Notes: a model not told the origin generated them from the letters alone. A stretch of 64,000 bases of DNA from Terrimonas ferruginea DSM 30193 (GCF_000425585.1 NZ_AUDS01000014.1:1-64000), one strand, 5' to 3'; positions 53,607 through 63,032 are shown, counted from the stretch's first letter. Program-made: numbers and translations.

Positions 53607-56600
53607 ATGCTCAACAGCATTATCCGTTTTTCCATAAAAAACAAACTGATCATCGGGTTGTTTACGTTGGCGCTGATCATCTGGGGTATCTGGAGTGCCA
53701 CGCGGTTACCCGTGGATGCCGTACCCGATATCACCAACAACCAGGTGCAGGTGATTACCATCACACCTACCCTCGCCGCGCAGGAAACCGAACAACTCGT
53801 TACTTATCCCATCGAACAAAGCCTTGCCAATCTGCCCGACATCGAAGAGATGCGTTCCATCTCGCGTTTCGGCCTGTCCGTGATCACGGTTGTGTTCAGT
53901 GACAAAACAGATATTTATTTCGCAAGGCAGTTGATCAACGAACGGTTAAAAGAAGCAGAAGAAAGAATTCCTCCCGGGCTTGGCAAACCGGAGCTCGCGC
54001 CGGTAAGTACCGGTCTGGGAGAAGTATATCAATATGTACTGCATCCGAAAAAAGGCGCCGAAGACAAATACTCCGCTATGGACCTGCGCACCATGCAGGA
54101 CTGGATCGTGGCACGTCAACTTTATGGTACGCCCGGTGTGGCCGAAGTGAACAGCTTCGGTGGCCTGCTCAAGCAATACGAAGTAGCCATCAATACAGAA
54201 AGGCTTAAAGCCATGAACGTAACGATAAGTGAATTGTTCTCCGCATTGGAGAAAAATAATGCCAATACGGGCGGTGCCTATATCGATAAAAAACCGAATG
54301 CTTATTTCATCCGTGGCCTGGGAATCGCCAGCGGCCTCGAAGACATCCGTAATATCGTTATCAAGCGGGTGAATGCGATTCCGGTATTGGTAAGAGATGT
54401 GGCAACCGTTGACCTGGGTAGTGCAGTACGTTACGGCGCGCTCTCCTTCAACGGAGAAAAAGAAGTAGTGGGCGGGATTGTGATGATGCTCAAAGGCGCC
54501 AACTCTGCAGCTGTTGTGCAACGCGTAAAAGAAAAGATGAACACCATTCAACGTTCATTGCCGGAAGACGTGATCATTGAACCGTTTCTCGACAGAACCG
54601 ACCTGGTCGATCGCGCCATCCGAACCGTAAAGACCAACCTCGTGGAAGGCGCACTGATCGTGATCTTCGTGCTGGTTTTGTTTTTGGGAAATCTACGCGC
54701 CGGGCTGATCGTAGCCTCCGCCATTCCGCTCTCATTATTATTTGCCCTGGGCATGATGCACGCCTTTGGCGTAAGCGCCAATCTTATGAGCCTTGGTGCC
54801 ATTGACTTTGGCCTGATCGTTGACGGCGCCGTGATCATTGTGGAAGCCACTTTGCATCACCTGGCCATTCGTAAAAACAAACAACCGCTCACGCAGGCAC
54901 AGATGGATGAAGAGGTTTATCAATCTGCTTCGAAAATCCGTAACAGCGCCGCATTTGGCGAGATCATTATTTTGATTGTATACATCCCGGTGCTTACACT
55001 GGTAGGGATTGAAGGAAAAATGTTTCGGCCGATGGCGCAGACCGTGAGTTTTGCCATTCTCGGCGCCCTGTTGCTTTCCCTCACCTATATTCCGATGATG
55101 TCGGCATTGATCTTACCGAAACGTATTTCCCAAAAAAGATCTGTATCGGATCGCATGATGAGCTGGCTGGAAAAAAGATATACGCCACTGCTGCAACTGG
55201 CCATGCGTTTCCGCAAAGCCGTGATAACCGTTACGGTGGTATTATTCATTGCAAGCATCTGGCTCTTCAGCCGCATGGGTGGCGAATTCATTCCGCAGTT
55301 GCGCGAAGGTGATTATGCTTTTCATTGCATCCTGCCGCAGGGAACCTCGCTGAGCCAGAGCGTTGAAACATCCATGCAGGCAAGCCGCATCATCCGTTCC
55401 TTCCCCGAAGTAAAAATGGTGGTAGCCAAAACAGGTTCACCCGAAGTGCCCACCGACCCCATGCCTCCCGAAGCATCGGATCTGATCATTGTACTGAAAC
55501 CGGTCAGCGAATGGACAACAACAAAAGATTACAACGAACTGGCGCGGTTGATCAGCAAAAAACTGGAAACCATTCCCGGTGTTTTCTTCGAAGCGAACCA
55601 ACCGATACAAATGCGTTTCAATGAACTGATGACCGGTATTCGCCAGGATGTAGCGGTGAAAATATTCGGAGAAAACATCGACACCTTAGCGAAGCTGGCT
55701 GGTAAAGTAGCCCAGGTCATCCGCAGCGTGCCCGGCACTTCTGTTCCGCAAATTGAAAAAACAACAGGACTGCCGCAGATCACGATTGATTATGACCGGG
55801 CAAAACTCGCTTCGTACGGGATGAATGTAGCAGACATTAACCAGACGGTAAGCACTGCGTTTGCCGGACAATCTGCCGGTGTGATTTATGAAAACGAAAG
55901 ACAGTTTGACCTGGTGGTGAGGCTCGACAGCGCCAGCCGGCGTTCACTCGAAGATGTAAGCAATCTTTTTGTATCCCTGCCGGACGGCGGACAAATTCCT
56001 TTATCGCAACTAGCACGTGTTGAGTTCCGCGAAGGTCCGGCGCAGATCAGCCGGGAAGATGGCCGCAGGAGAATTGTGATCGGCTTCAACGTTACCAACC
56101 GTGATGTAAGCAGCGTGGTAAAAAATATACAGGAAAAGCTGGATGCCGCTTCGCTCCTGCCCACCGGATATTATTATACTTACGGCGGCACATTTGAAAA
56201 TCTGCAGGAAGCCTCCGGGCGATTGAAGATTGCCGTTCCCATTGCCCTGGCATTGATCTTTGTGTTGCTTTATTTTACGTTCCGCTCTGCCGGAGAGGCC
56301 GCTTTGATTTTTACTGCCATTCCCATGAGTGCCATCGGTGGCGTGTTTGCTTTGTTGCTGCGCGATATGCCTTTCAGCATTTCAGCCGGTGTTGGCTTTA
56401 TTGCCTTGTTCGGTGTGGCCGTGCTGAATGGGATCGTACTCATCAGTACGTTCAATCAATTGCAAAAAGAAGGCGTGCAGGATATCTATCAGCGCGTAAT
56501 CGAAGGCACGCGCATCCGCCTGCGGCCTGTATTGATGACTGCCACCGTAGCATCGCTCGGGTTTATTCCGATGGCTTTGTCTGCCGGTGCAGGCGCCGAA

Positions 56601-57908
56601 GTACAAAAACCGCTGGCTACCGTTGTGATCGGCGGATTGGTAACGGCAACATTTCTTACCCTGTTCGTTTTACCCCTTCTCTATATTTTATTTTACTCCG
56701 TAAAAAAGAAAAAAATGAAACCGCCGGTTTCCGCATTGATCGCCGGACTGTTGCTTTCTTTTTCCGCATTGAATGCGCAACAGCGCACCGGCATCGATCC
56801 ATTGCTGCAGCAATCGGGCAGCAACCTGCAATATGGCATTAATGAGCAGCAGATCAGCCGTGCGCAAACACTTATCCGCAGTGCCGGTATGTTACCCAAA
56901 ACAGGTGTATTTGCCGAGAATGAAGATTTACGGCCAAGCGACAACAAAGGCATCCTGAAAATCGGCGTTACGCAAAGCATTGCCTGGCCTGGATTGTACG
57001 CGGCACAAAAGAAAGTATACAGTGAAGAGCTGGCCTACTATCAACTCAATACAAAACAACTCGATGCTGACATCCGGCGGCGTACGCGCACAGTATATTA
57101 TCAATTGTGGTTTTTACAGGACAAGCAAAAATTATTTATGCGGCTGGATAGTTTGTACCGCTCGCTTGCGCAGGCGGCCACGCTCAAAGTAAAAACCGGT
57201 GATAGTCCGGGACTTGACAGCATTGCGGCCAATGTGCGCTTGCAGGAGATCGAAGCGCAACGCCAGCAGGTAATGAGAGACATGGAAATACAACAACGTG
57301 CACTCCAGCAACTGCTGAATACCAACATGGTTTATCTCGCTGAAGACAAGAAACTTGAAAAGCTGACCCCGCTTGGCGCTATAGATAGTCTGCATCCGCT
57401 GATGGCATTGCGGCAGCAGCAGATCGATATTGCGAGCGCCTCTGTCAATGTGGCCAGGAATGAAAACCGACCGGAATTCTCGGGGCGTTTTTTCAGCCAG
57501 CGTCTCTATGGCATGCGTGATCCCTTCAGTGGTTTTTCGGTCAGCGCGGCATTCCCGCTATTTGGCAGAGGAGCCATGCGGCAAAAAGTAAAAGCGGCGC
57601 AGCAGGAAGTAGCAGTGCAGCAAAAGCAACTGGCTTATCAGCAACAACTATTTGAGACGGAAAAAGAACAGGCCGCCAAAGAAGTAGAGAAAAATAATTC
57701 GTTGCTGAAATTTTATGAAAACGCCGGACTGCGGCAGGCTGAAGCCATCATCAGTGCGGCAGGACTGGCCTATCGCGCGGGTGAGATCAGCTTTGCAGAA
57801 TTATCCCAGTACCTGAGCCAGGCTATCGACATACAACGGAATTACCTGGAGCAATTGAACGCCTACAATCAATCCGTTATTCATTATGATTATTTCCTTC
57901 ATCCTTAG
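53607..57908 (+). CDS. CzcA/CusA RND metal pump fused to a TolC-like outer membrane channel
   Basis: 1433 aa. Residues 1 to about 1030 are a complete heavy-metal RND pump (LSVITVVFSDKTDIYFARQL, SLGAIDFGLIVDGAVIIVEA, FGVAVLNGIVLISTFNQL, LPLLYILFYSV). Then, from Met1037, a signal-peptide-like segment (MKPPVSALIAGLLLSFSALN, AQQ) begins a TolC/CzcC-type domain to residue 1433. The ATG at 56715 could also serve as an internal start giving a separate TolC. Partner of CzcB downstream. Probably exports Co, Zn or Cd. Confidence 0.93.
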   Translation: MLNSIIRFSIKNKLIIGLFTLALIIWGIWSATRLPVDAVPDITNNQVQVITITPTLAAQETEQLVTYPIEQSLANLPDIEEMRSISRFGLSVITVVFSDKTDIYFARQLINERLKEAEERIPPGLGKPELAPVSTGLGEVYQYVLHPKKGAEDKYSAMDLRTMQDWIVARQLYGTPGVAEVNSFGGLLKQYEVAINTERLKAMNVTISELFSALEKNNANTGGAYIDKKPNAYFIRGLGIASGLEDIRNIVIKRVNAIPVLVRDVATVDLGSAVRYGALSFNGEKEVVGGIVMMLKGANSAAVVQRVKEKMNTIQRSLPEDVIIEPFLDRTDLVDRAIRTVKTNLVEGALIVIFVLVLFLGNLRAGLIVASAIPLSLLFALGMMHAFGVSANLMSLGAIDFGLIVDGAVIIVEATLHHLAIRKNKQPLTQAQMDEEVYQSASKIRNSAAFGEIIILIVYIPVLTLVGIEGKMFRPMAQTVSFAILGALLLSLTYIPMMSALILPKRISQKRSVSDRMMSWLEKRYTPLLQLAMRFRKAVITVTVVLFIASIWLFSRMGGEFIPQLREGDYAFHCILPQGTSLSQSVETSMQASRIIRSFPEVKMVVAKTGSPEVPTDPMPPEASDLIIVLKPVSEWTTTKDYNELARLISKKLETIPGVFFEANQPIQMRFNELMTGIRQDVAVKIFGENIDTLAKLAGKVAQVIRSVPGTSVPQIEKTTGLPQITIDYDRAKLASYGMNVADINQTVSTAFAGQSAGVIYENERQFDLVVRLDSASRRSLEDVSNLFVSLPDGGQIPLSQLARVEFREGPAQISREDGRRRIVIGFNVTNRDVSSVVKNIQEKLDAASLLPTGYYYTYGGTFENLQEASGRLKIAVPIALALIFVLLYFTFRSAGEAALIFTAIPMSAIGGVFALLLRDMPFSISAGVGFIALFGVAVLNGIVLISTFNQLQKEGVQDIYQRVIEGTRIRLRPVLMTATVASLGFIPMALSAGAGAEVQKPLATVVIGGLVTATFLTLFVLPLLYILFYSVKKKKMKPPVSALIAGLLLSFSALNAQQRTGIDPLLQQSGSNLQYGINEQQISRAQTLIRSAGMLPKTGVFAENEDLRPSDNKGILKIGVTQSIAWPGLYAAQKKVYSEELAYYQLNTKQLDADIRRRTRTVYYQLWFLQDKQKLFMRLDSLYRSLAQAATLKVKTGDSPGLDSIAANVRLQEIEAQRQQVMRDMEIQQRALQQLLNTNMVYLAEDKKLEKLTPLGAIDSLHPLMALRQQQIDIASASVNVARNENRPEFSGRFFSQRLYGMRDPFSGFSVSAAFPLFGRGAMRQKVKAAQQEVAVQQKQLAYQQQLFETEKEQAAKEVEKNNSLLKFYENAGLRQAEAIISAAGLAYRAGEISFAELSQYLSQAIDIQRNYLEQLNAYNQSVIHYDYFLHP

Positions 57909-57918
57909 TTCTCCTTTT

Positions 57919-59148
57919 ATGAAAAAATATTTTTTCCCGATACTGATCCTTTCATTGGCGCTCTTTTCCTGCGGACAAAAAGATAGTGTTAAGCCTGCAG
58001 CACCCGCAGTGCAGGAAGAAGAAACACACAGTGAGCTGATCAGTATGACCGGTGAGCAGATCCGTAGTATTGGTTTGCAGACCGGCGTTATTGAAGAAAA
58101 ACAATTGACCGCATCGCTGCGTACGACCGGTGCGCTGAGAGTGCCGAACCAAAACAAGGCGGTTATCAGTCCCGTTTATGCCGGCTCGATCAAAACCCTG
58201 CTGGTGCAACCCGGTAGTCATGTACAAAAAGGCCAGGTAGTAGCGACCATCAGCAATCCTGATTTTATGCGTACGCAGGAAGATTACCTGACGGTGAATG
58301 CGCGGATCCGCCTGGCAGAGCAGGAATACCAGCGTCAGCAGGAACTCAACCGGGGCAATGCGGGCGCTCTGAAGAATCTGCAGGCGGCAGAAGCCGAGCG
58401 GCAAGCGCTCCATACGAGGCGGCTGGCTTTATCGCAACAATTGCGGTTGATGGGCATTGACCCGGACAAATTATCCGCAGGTAAACTGGTATCCGTTCTC
58501 TCCCTGCGCACACCGATATCCGGTGTAGTGAGTACGGTTACTGCAAAAATGGGTAGCTATGTGGATGTGAGTACGCCCGTAGCGGAGGTGGTGGACAACA
58601 GTCAACTGCACCTTGATCTTTTTGTTTATGAAAAAGACCTGAACAAACTGCGCAACAACCAGCGTATTCACTTCACAATGACCAATAATCCCGGTAAAGA
58701 ATACGATGCGGAGATTTATTCATTGGGATCATCCTTTGAAGATGAAACAAAAGCGGTGAGCGTGCATGCGCGTGTGATCGGTGATAAAACCGGACTGATC
58801 GACGGCATGAGCATCACGGCGCTGATCAGTCTTGACAAAATTGCTACACCTGCGGTTCCCTCCGACGCCATCATTGCGTACCAGGGCCAGGATTATGTGT
58901 TTGTGGTAAGTGAACCCGAAGCCAGGAAAGAAGCAACGGATCACGGTCATGACCACGAAGAAACAACGCCAGCCGGAGAAACTGTTTATTTTAAGAAAGT
59001 GCCCGTTGCGCGTGGCACAACGGAGGTCGGTTATACACAGATCACGTTATTACAGGAAATTCCTGCCAATGCCCGCATTGTAACAAAAGGTGCGTTTTTT
59101 GTATTGGCCAAACTGACCAATTCCGGTGAAGACGCACACGGGCATTAA
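57919..59148 (+). CDS. CzcB-like efflux RND periplasmic adaptor lipoprotein
   Basis: 409 aa from ATG 57919; an earlier in-frame ATG lies inside the pump gene. Signal with lipobox LFSCG (Cys near 15). Membrane-fusion protein domains: barrel-sandwich hybrid (SPVYAGSIKTLLVQPGSHVQ, GSYVDVSTPVAEVVD) and long hairpin between. A His-rich loop DHGHDHEE (about residue 350) and C-terminal DAHGH may bind metal. Its TAA stop opens a heptad array. Confidence 0.92.
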   Translation: MKKYFFPILILSLALFSCGQKDSVKPAAPAVQEEETHSELISMTGEQIRSIGLQTGVIEEKQLTASLRTTGALRVPNQNKAVISPVYAGSIKTLLVQPGSHVQKGQVVATISNPDFMRTQEDYLTVNARIRLAEQEYQRQQELNRGNAGALKNLQAAEAERQALHTRRLALSQQLRLMGIDPDKLSAGKLVSVLSLRTPISGVVSTVTAKMGSYVDVSTPVAEVVDNSQLHLDLFVYEKDLNKLRNNQRIHFTMTNNPGKEYDAEIYSLGSSFEDETKAVSVHARVIGDKTGLIDGMSITALISLDKIATPAVPSDAIIAYQGQDYVFVVSEPEARKEATDHGHDHEETTPAGETVYFKKVPVARGTTEVGYTQITLLQEIPANARIVTKGAFFVLAKLTNSGEDAHGH

Positions 59149-59209
59149 GTCAAAATTCAAAAGTAAAAAGTCAAAAAAGTAGTAAGTAGCAGGTTATAGG
59201 TAAACAGCC
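59146..59209. repeat. GTCAAAA/GTAGTAA-type array with AAACAGCC motif
   Basis: From the TAA of the czcB-like gene: GTCAAAA, TTCAAAA, GTAAAAA, GTCAAAA, AAGTAGTAAGTAG, then AAACAGCC (59202-59209). Confidence 0.75.
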
Positions 59210-59262
59210 ATGGGGAGGTATAGGGTTTGAAACTTTCGAAAGCTGTTCGTAAAACCTTCTGC

Positions 59263-59284
59263 TGGCTCGTGAGGACACGAAGCA
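59263..59284. repeat. mismatched copy of the GGTTCGTG hairpin
   Basis: TGGCTCGTG (59263-59271), loop AGGA, CACGAAGCA (59276-59284); outer pairs have two mismatches. Confidence 0.45.
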
Positions 59285-59288
59285 AGAC

Positions 59289-59340
59289 CGCTGTTTATTC
59301 ACAATTGACCATTGACCATTCACCATTGACCATTCACGTA
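59289..59340. repeat. TTGACCA/TTCACCA heptad array before the P1B ATPase gene
   Basis: CGCTGTTT (59289-59296) then TTCACAA, TTGACCA, TTGACCA, TTCACCA, TTGACCA, TTCACG, about 12 bp before the ATG at 59352. Confidence 0.8.
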
Positions 59341-59351
59341 TTCTCATCAAC

Positions 59352-61787
59352 ATGAAAAAAATACAACTGAACATCGACCTGCTGTTGCCGGACGTTCCCG
59401 ACGAAAAAGATGCCTGTGTCCGCCGCATACTGGAAGAATTGAAAGATGAACCCGGACTGGAGAAGGTGCATGTACTACCGGCTAAGGACGAACAACCGGC
59501 TCAGCTTTGTTTACACATTGACACGTCGGTAACCACGATTAAAGAAGTGGAAAAGATCGCGAAGGAAGCCGGCGCACGCATCACGGAACGTTATCGCCAT
59601 CTGTTACTTGAAGTGCGTGGCATCCGCCATCAGCGGCAGACCAGTCTTATTGAAACACGACTGCGCAATAAAAAGGGAATACTGGGTGCTTCAGTATCGG
59701 GTACGGGAAATATCCTGATTGAATACGACAACACGTTAACTAACCGGGATGAAGTAATGCTGTTGTTGAAAAAAGAGGGATTAAGCGTTGTTGAGCCTGC
59801 ACAGCAGCAGACAGCGCACGATCATGAACACGCGCATGGAGAAGAAGGCCATCATCACGGAGGGCTGCTCGGACCCAACAGTGAGTTATACTTCAGTCTT
59901 ATCTGCGGGCTGTTTACCGGCGTGGCATGGGCATTGGAAAAATGGGCGGACGTTCATCCCGGTATCACCTTGGCTTTGTTTGGCCTGGCTTACCTCACAG
60001 GTGGCTATTATACAGCAAAAGAAGCTGTGCAGACCATCGCCAAAGGAGGATTTGAAATAGACTTTCTGATGCTGGTAGCCGCTGCCGGCGCAGCGATATT
60101 GGGAAATTGGTTTGAGGGTTCGTTGTTATTATTTCTCTTCAGCCTGGGTCATGCGCTGGAACATTTTGCGTTGGAAAAAGCACGCAAATCCATCGCGTCC
60201 CTGGCTGATCTGCGGCCCAAAACAGCCCTGCTTTCTGTAAATGGACAAACAAAGGAAGTAGCTGTTGAAACATTGCAAACCGGAGACATCATTCTCGTAA
60301 AACCGCACAGCAAGATCGCGGCAGACGGCGTAATCGTAAAAGGCAGCAGCAGCGTGAACCAGGCACCCATTACGGGCGAAAGCATGCCGGCAGAAAAAAT
60401 GGCTATCCCTGCAAACGCACAAACAAACGGTAAGGTACCCGATGCAAACCGGGTATTTGCCGGCACGATCAACGGTGATGGATCATTGGAAATAAAAGTA
60501 TCCGCTAAAGCCGCCGACTCTACGCTGGCAAGGCTGATACAAATGGTGAATGAGGCGCAAACACAAAAATCACCCACGCAACAATTCACCGACCGGTTTG
60601 AGAAATATTTTGTCCCCTCGGTATTGATATTGGTGGTATCGCTCTGCTTTGCGTTTCTCGTGATAGATGAATCGTTCAGGGAAAGTTTCTACCGCGCGAT
60701 GTCGGTGCTGGTGGCTGCAAGCCCCTGCGCATTGGCGATCTCCACGCCGAGTGCGGTACTGAGCGGCATAGCACGTGCGGCACGGGCCGGTGTACTGATC
60801 AAAGGCGGACGACCGTTGGAAGACCTGGGCACCTTGCAGGCTATGGCATTCGACAAAACCGGTACGCTTACTGAAGGAAAGCCAAAACTTACATTGATAA
60901 AAACATTGTCCGATAAAATAACTGAAGCGCAATTACTTCAGATAGCGGTATCCATCGAATCCGGCAGCGACCATCCGCTGGCACAGGCCGTGGTAAAAGG
61001 AGGAAAAGAAAAATTAAATAACGCAACGATCGATGCTGCGGAACAGGTACAGGCCATACAGGGAAAAGGCGTTCAGGCTATGATCAATGGACAAAAAATA
61101 GCAGCGGGTAATCTCGCTTTGTTTGAAAAAGAAAACCCACCCGTTGCGGTAACCGATGCAGTGCATGAAGCGGAAAAAGCAGGAAACACCATCATACTTA
61201 TCCGGAGAAATGAGGAGTACATCGGTCTGCTGGGATTGATGGATACGCCACGCGTGGAAGCCAAAGAAACCATTCGCCAGTTGAGAAAAGCAGGTATCCG
61301 CACCGTGGTGATGTTAAGCGGCGACAACCAAAATGTAGCAGATGCCGTAGCTGCGCAAACCGGCATCGACGAAGCCCGCGGCGGTTTGTTGCCCGAACAA
61401 AAAGTGCAGGCCATGGAAGAGTTGGTGAAGCGCGAGAAAAAAGTGGCCATGATCGGCGACGGTGTCAATGATGCGCCGGCGATGGCGCGCAGTACGGTTG
61501 GCATTGCCATGGGCGCAGCCGGAAGCGATGTAGCATTGGAAACTGCCGATGTTGCCCTGATGGGCGATCGTTTATCGTTACTGCCTTTTGCCGTGGGACT
61601 GAGCCGCAAGTCGCGGCAGATCATCCGGCAGAACCTGATTATCAGCCTGGGAATGGTCGCCTTGCTTGTGCCGCTCACCATTGCCGGAGTGGCAACGATC
61701 GGACCGGCGGTGATGGCGCATGAAGGTTCTACGCTGGTGGTGGTGATGAATGCATTGAGATTGCTCGGGTATAATTCAAAAGAGTGA
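59352..61787 (+). CDS. P1B-4-type heavy-metal-exporting ATPase
   Basis: 811 aa. Metal P-type ATPase: TGES (GITGES region at PITGESMPAEK), TM6 motif SPC (AASPCALAI, about 456) instead of CPC, DKTGTLTEGKPK (about 500), GDGVNDAPAMARSTVGIAM and TM8 motif HEGST (about 789). SPC plus HEGST mark the P1B-4 subgroup (Co/Zn/Fe exporters). The N-terminus has two HMA-like folds without CxxC and a His stretch HDHEHAHGEEGHHHGG (about 152-167). Final gene of the efflux operon; its TGA opens a heptad array. Confidence 0.93.
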   Translation: MKKIQLNIDLLLPDVPDEKDACVRRILEELKDEPGLEKVHVLPAKDEQPAQLCLHIDTSVTTIKEVEKIAKEAGARITERYRHLLLEVRGIRHQRQTSLIETRLRNKKGILGASVSGTGNILIEYDNTLTNRDEVMLLLKKEGLSVVEPAQQQTAHDHEHAHGEEGHHHGGLLGPNSELYFSLICGLFTGVAWALEKWADVHPGITLALFGLAYLTGGYYTAKEAVQTIAKGGFEIDFLMLVAAAGAAILGNWFEGSLLLFLFSLGHALEHFALEKARKSIASLADLRPKTALLSVNGQTKEVAVETLQTGDIILVKPHSKIAADGVIVKGSSSVNQAPITGESMPAEKMAIPANAQTNGKVPDANRVFAGTINGDGSLEIKVSAKAADSTLARLIQMVNEAQTQKSPTQQFTDRFEKYFVPSVLILVVSLCFAFLVIDESFRESFYRAMSVLVAASPCALAISTPSAVLSGIARAARAGVLIKGGRPLEDLGTLQAMAFDKTGTLTEGKPKLTLIKTLSDKITEAQLLQIAVSIESGSDHPLAQAVVKGGKEKLNNATIDAAEQVQAIQGKGVQAMINGQKIAAGNLALFEKENPPVAVTDAVHEAEKAGNTIILIRRNEEYIGLLGLMDTPRVEAKETIRQLRKAGIRTVVMLSGDNQNVADAVAAQTGIDEARGGLLPEQKVQAMEELVKREKKVAMIGDGVNDAPAMARSTVGIAMGAAGSDVALETADVALMGDRLSLLPFAVGLSRKSRQIIRQNLIISLGMVALLVPLTIAGVATIGPAVMAHEGSTLVVVMNALRLLGYNSKE

Positions 61788-61839
61788 ATGGTCAATGGTG
61801 AATGGTGAATGGTCAATGGTGAATCGTGAATAAACAGCC
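61785..61839. repeat. TGAATGG/TCAATGG heptad array with AAACAGCC motif
   Basis: From the TGA stop: TGAATGG, TCAATGG, TGAATGG, TGAATGG, TCAATGG, TGAATCG, TGAAT, then AAACAGCC (61832-61839) and a half copy TTGGCTCGTG. Confidence 0.85.
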
Positions 61840-62153
61840 GCTTTGGCTCGTGTCTTCCTACAACCCTATACCCTATGTCTTACACCCTACACCTTATGCC
61901 TTTTATCTTATGCCTTTCGGGCTATAAAAAACGGGCATTCATCGAAAAGTGGGGGCAACTCATCGAAATTCTGAAAAATCGGCAGACTATCTTCTTTTCT
62001 TTGAACTGGTTTAGAGGGCTAAAAGACAGGGCTGAGCAACCTTTCCAGGTTATTCAGCCCTTCTTGTTTTAAGTCAAAAGTAAAAAGTCAAAATTCAAAA
62101 GCGGGAAGAGGCAAAGTCCTTAAACTTATCACTCAATACTTATTACTTATTAC
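61788..62153. other. 366-bp gene-free stretch made mostly of repeats
   Basis: Holds the array above, a CCCTATA/CTTACAC/CCTTATG array (about 61852-61918), about 100 bp of ordinary sequence, a terminator (62029-62070), a GTCAAAA-type array (62070-62100) and a CTTATTA/CTCAATA array that ends in the stop of the convergent NmrA gene. A 65-codon frame at 61875-62072 runs through repeats and terminator and is probably not a gene. Confidence 0.65.
62029..62070 (+). terminator. intrinsic terminator
   Basis: GGGCTGA (62029-62035) pairs with TCAGCCC (62054-62060), inner AACC/GGTT pair, then TTCTTGTTTT. It lies 240 bp after the ATPase gene, so it ends either the operon transcript or an unseen small RNA. 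Confidence 0.7.
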
Positions 62154-62160
62154 TCAATAC
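62124..62160. repeat. GTAATAA/GTATTGA heptad array at the NmrA gene end
   Basis: On the minus strand the last codons (KY) and TGA stop are the first heptad GTATTGA, followed by GTAATAA, GTAATAA, GTATTGA, GTGATAA, GTTTAAG. Confidence 0.8.
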
Positions 62161-63032
62161 TTGCCTGCGAATTCCTTCGCAAATTCTTCCAGCCTGATGG
62201 CTCCTGTTACCGGCGCGCCTTGTTTGATGAAATCGGCGGGAATGATCCCTTTGCGGAAACCTGCGCCCATCTCCGTATACAAACCGGCAATTTCTTCGGG
62301 AACGCCCGCCGCTTTCATCCCTTCCAGTGACTGTTCATCGGTGAATTCAACCCAGGGAAGTCCGGGTTTGCCCACTGCTGTGCCGAGTGCCGTGGCTACT
62401 TCAGCCGCTGTGCGGTAGTCGCTCACCACATAACGCACTTCATGACCATTGCCCGGCTCCTGCAAAGCTTTGGCTGCGGCTGCGGCGATATCTTCCGGAT
62501 GAACGAAGGGGATTTTGGTACCGGCCGGATAGTTGCCGCCAAGGATATCCTGGTGTTTGATCAGCGGAATATCATTGTAGGAATTGATATAAAAATAGCC
62601 GGCACGGAGATAAGTAACCGCCACCTCTTTCAGTTGCTGATAGCTTTGCTCAACGGCATACAAACCACCGATGGGGCCATTGCCTTCGGGGAGATCGGCG
62701 CCGATACTGCTCAGCATCACCACACGTTTAACACCACTGCGGCGAATAGCTTCGGCGAGCGCTTCCCCGGCGGCGGCAGTATGAGCTTTGATATTTTGTC
62801 CACCGAGATTGGGCGGAGTCATGGTATAAACAGCATCAGCACCTGTAAAGGCTGAGGTCAGGAAACCGGCGTCATCGATGGAGCCGATAGCCGCTTTTGC
62901 ACCGAGCGCTTCAATGTCGCTGCGACGGGCATCCTGGCTGCTGATAACTGTTATATCGTGGCCAGCTGCGATGAGGGTTTGTGCCAGCGGTTTGCTGATA
63001 TTACCGAGCGAACCTGCAATTGTAATCTTCAT
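62154..63032 (-). CDS. NmrA-family NAD(P)-binding reductase (QOR2-like)
   Basis: 292 aa. Rossmann start MKITIAGSLGNISKPLAQTL (variant of GxxGxxG), VVMLSSIGADLPEGNGPIGG, then VTYLRAGYFYINSY and a substrate part typical of NmrA/SDR-a5 proteins such as quinone oxidoreductase 2. Likely reduces quinones or similar electrophiles. Divergent from an HxlR-type regulator with a shared, overlapping promoter region. Confidence 0.85.
   Translation of the reverse strand: MKITIAGSLGNISKPLAQTLIAAGHDITVISSQDARRSDIEALGAKAAIGSIDDAGFLTSAFTGADAVYTMTPPNLGGQNIKAHTAAAGEALAEAIRRSGVKRVVMLSSIGADLPEGNGPIGGLYAVEQSYQQLKEVAVTYLRAGYFYINSYNDIPLIKHQDILGGNYPAGTKIPFVHPEDIAAAAAKALQEPGNGHEVRYVVSDYRTAAEVATALGTAVGKPGLPWVEFTDEQSLEGMKAAGVPEEIAGLYTEMGAGFRKGIIPADFIKQGAPVTGAIRLEEFAKEFAGKY

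Noticed and set aside
53607-57908. Frameshift or assembly error joining czcA and czcC
   Set aside because: The joined frame is continuous and CzcA-CzcC fusions of this length are common in Bacteroidota.
61073-61816. 247-codon open frame antisense to the P1B ATPase
   Set aside because: Starts inside the heptad array and mirrors conserved ATPase motifs.
61875-62072. 65-codon frame after the P1B ATPase gene
   Set aside because: Its first third is repeat array and its last third is the terminator hairpin; the middle looks protein-like but is too short to support.
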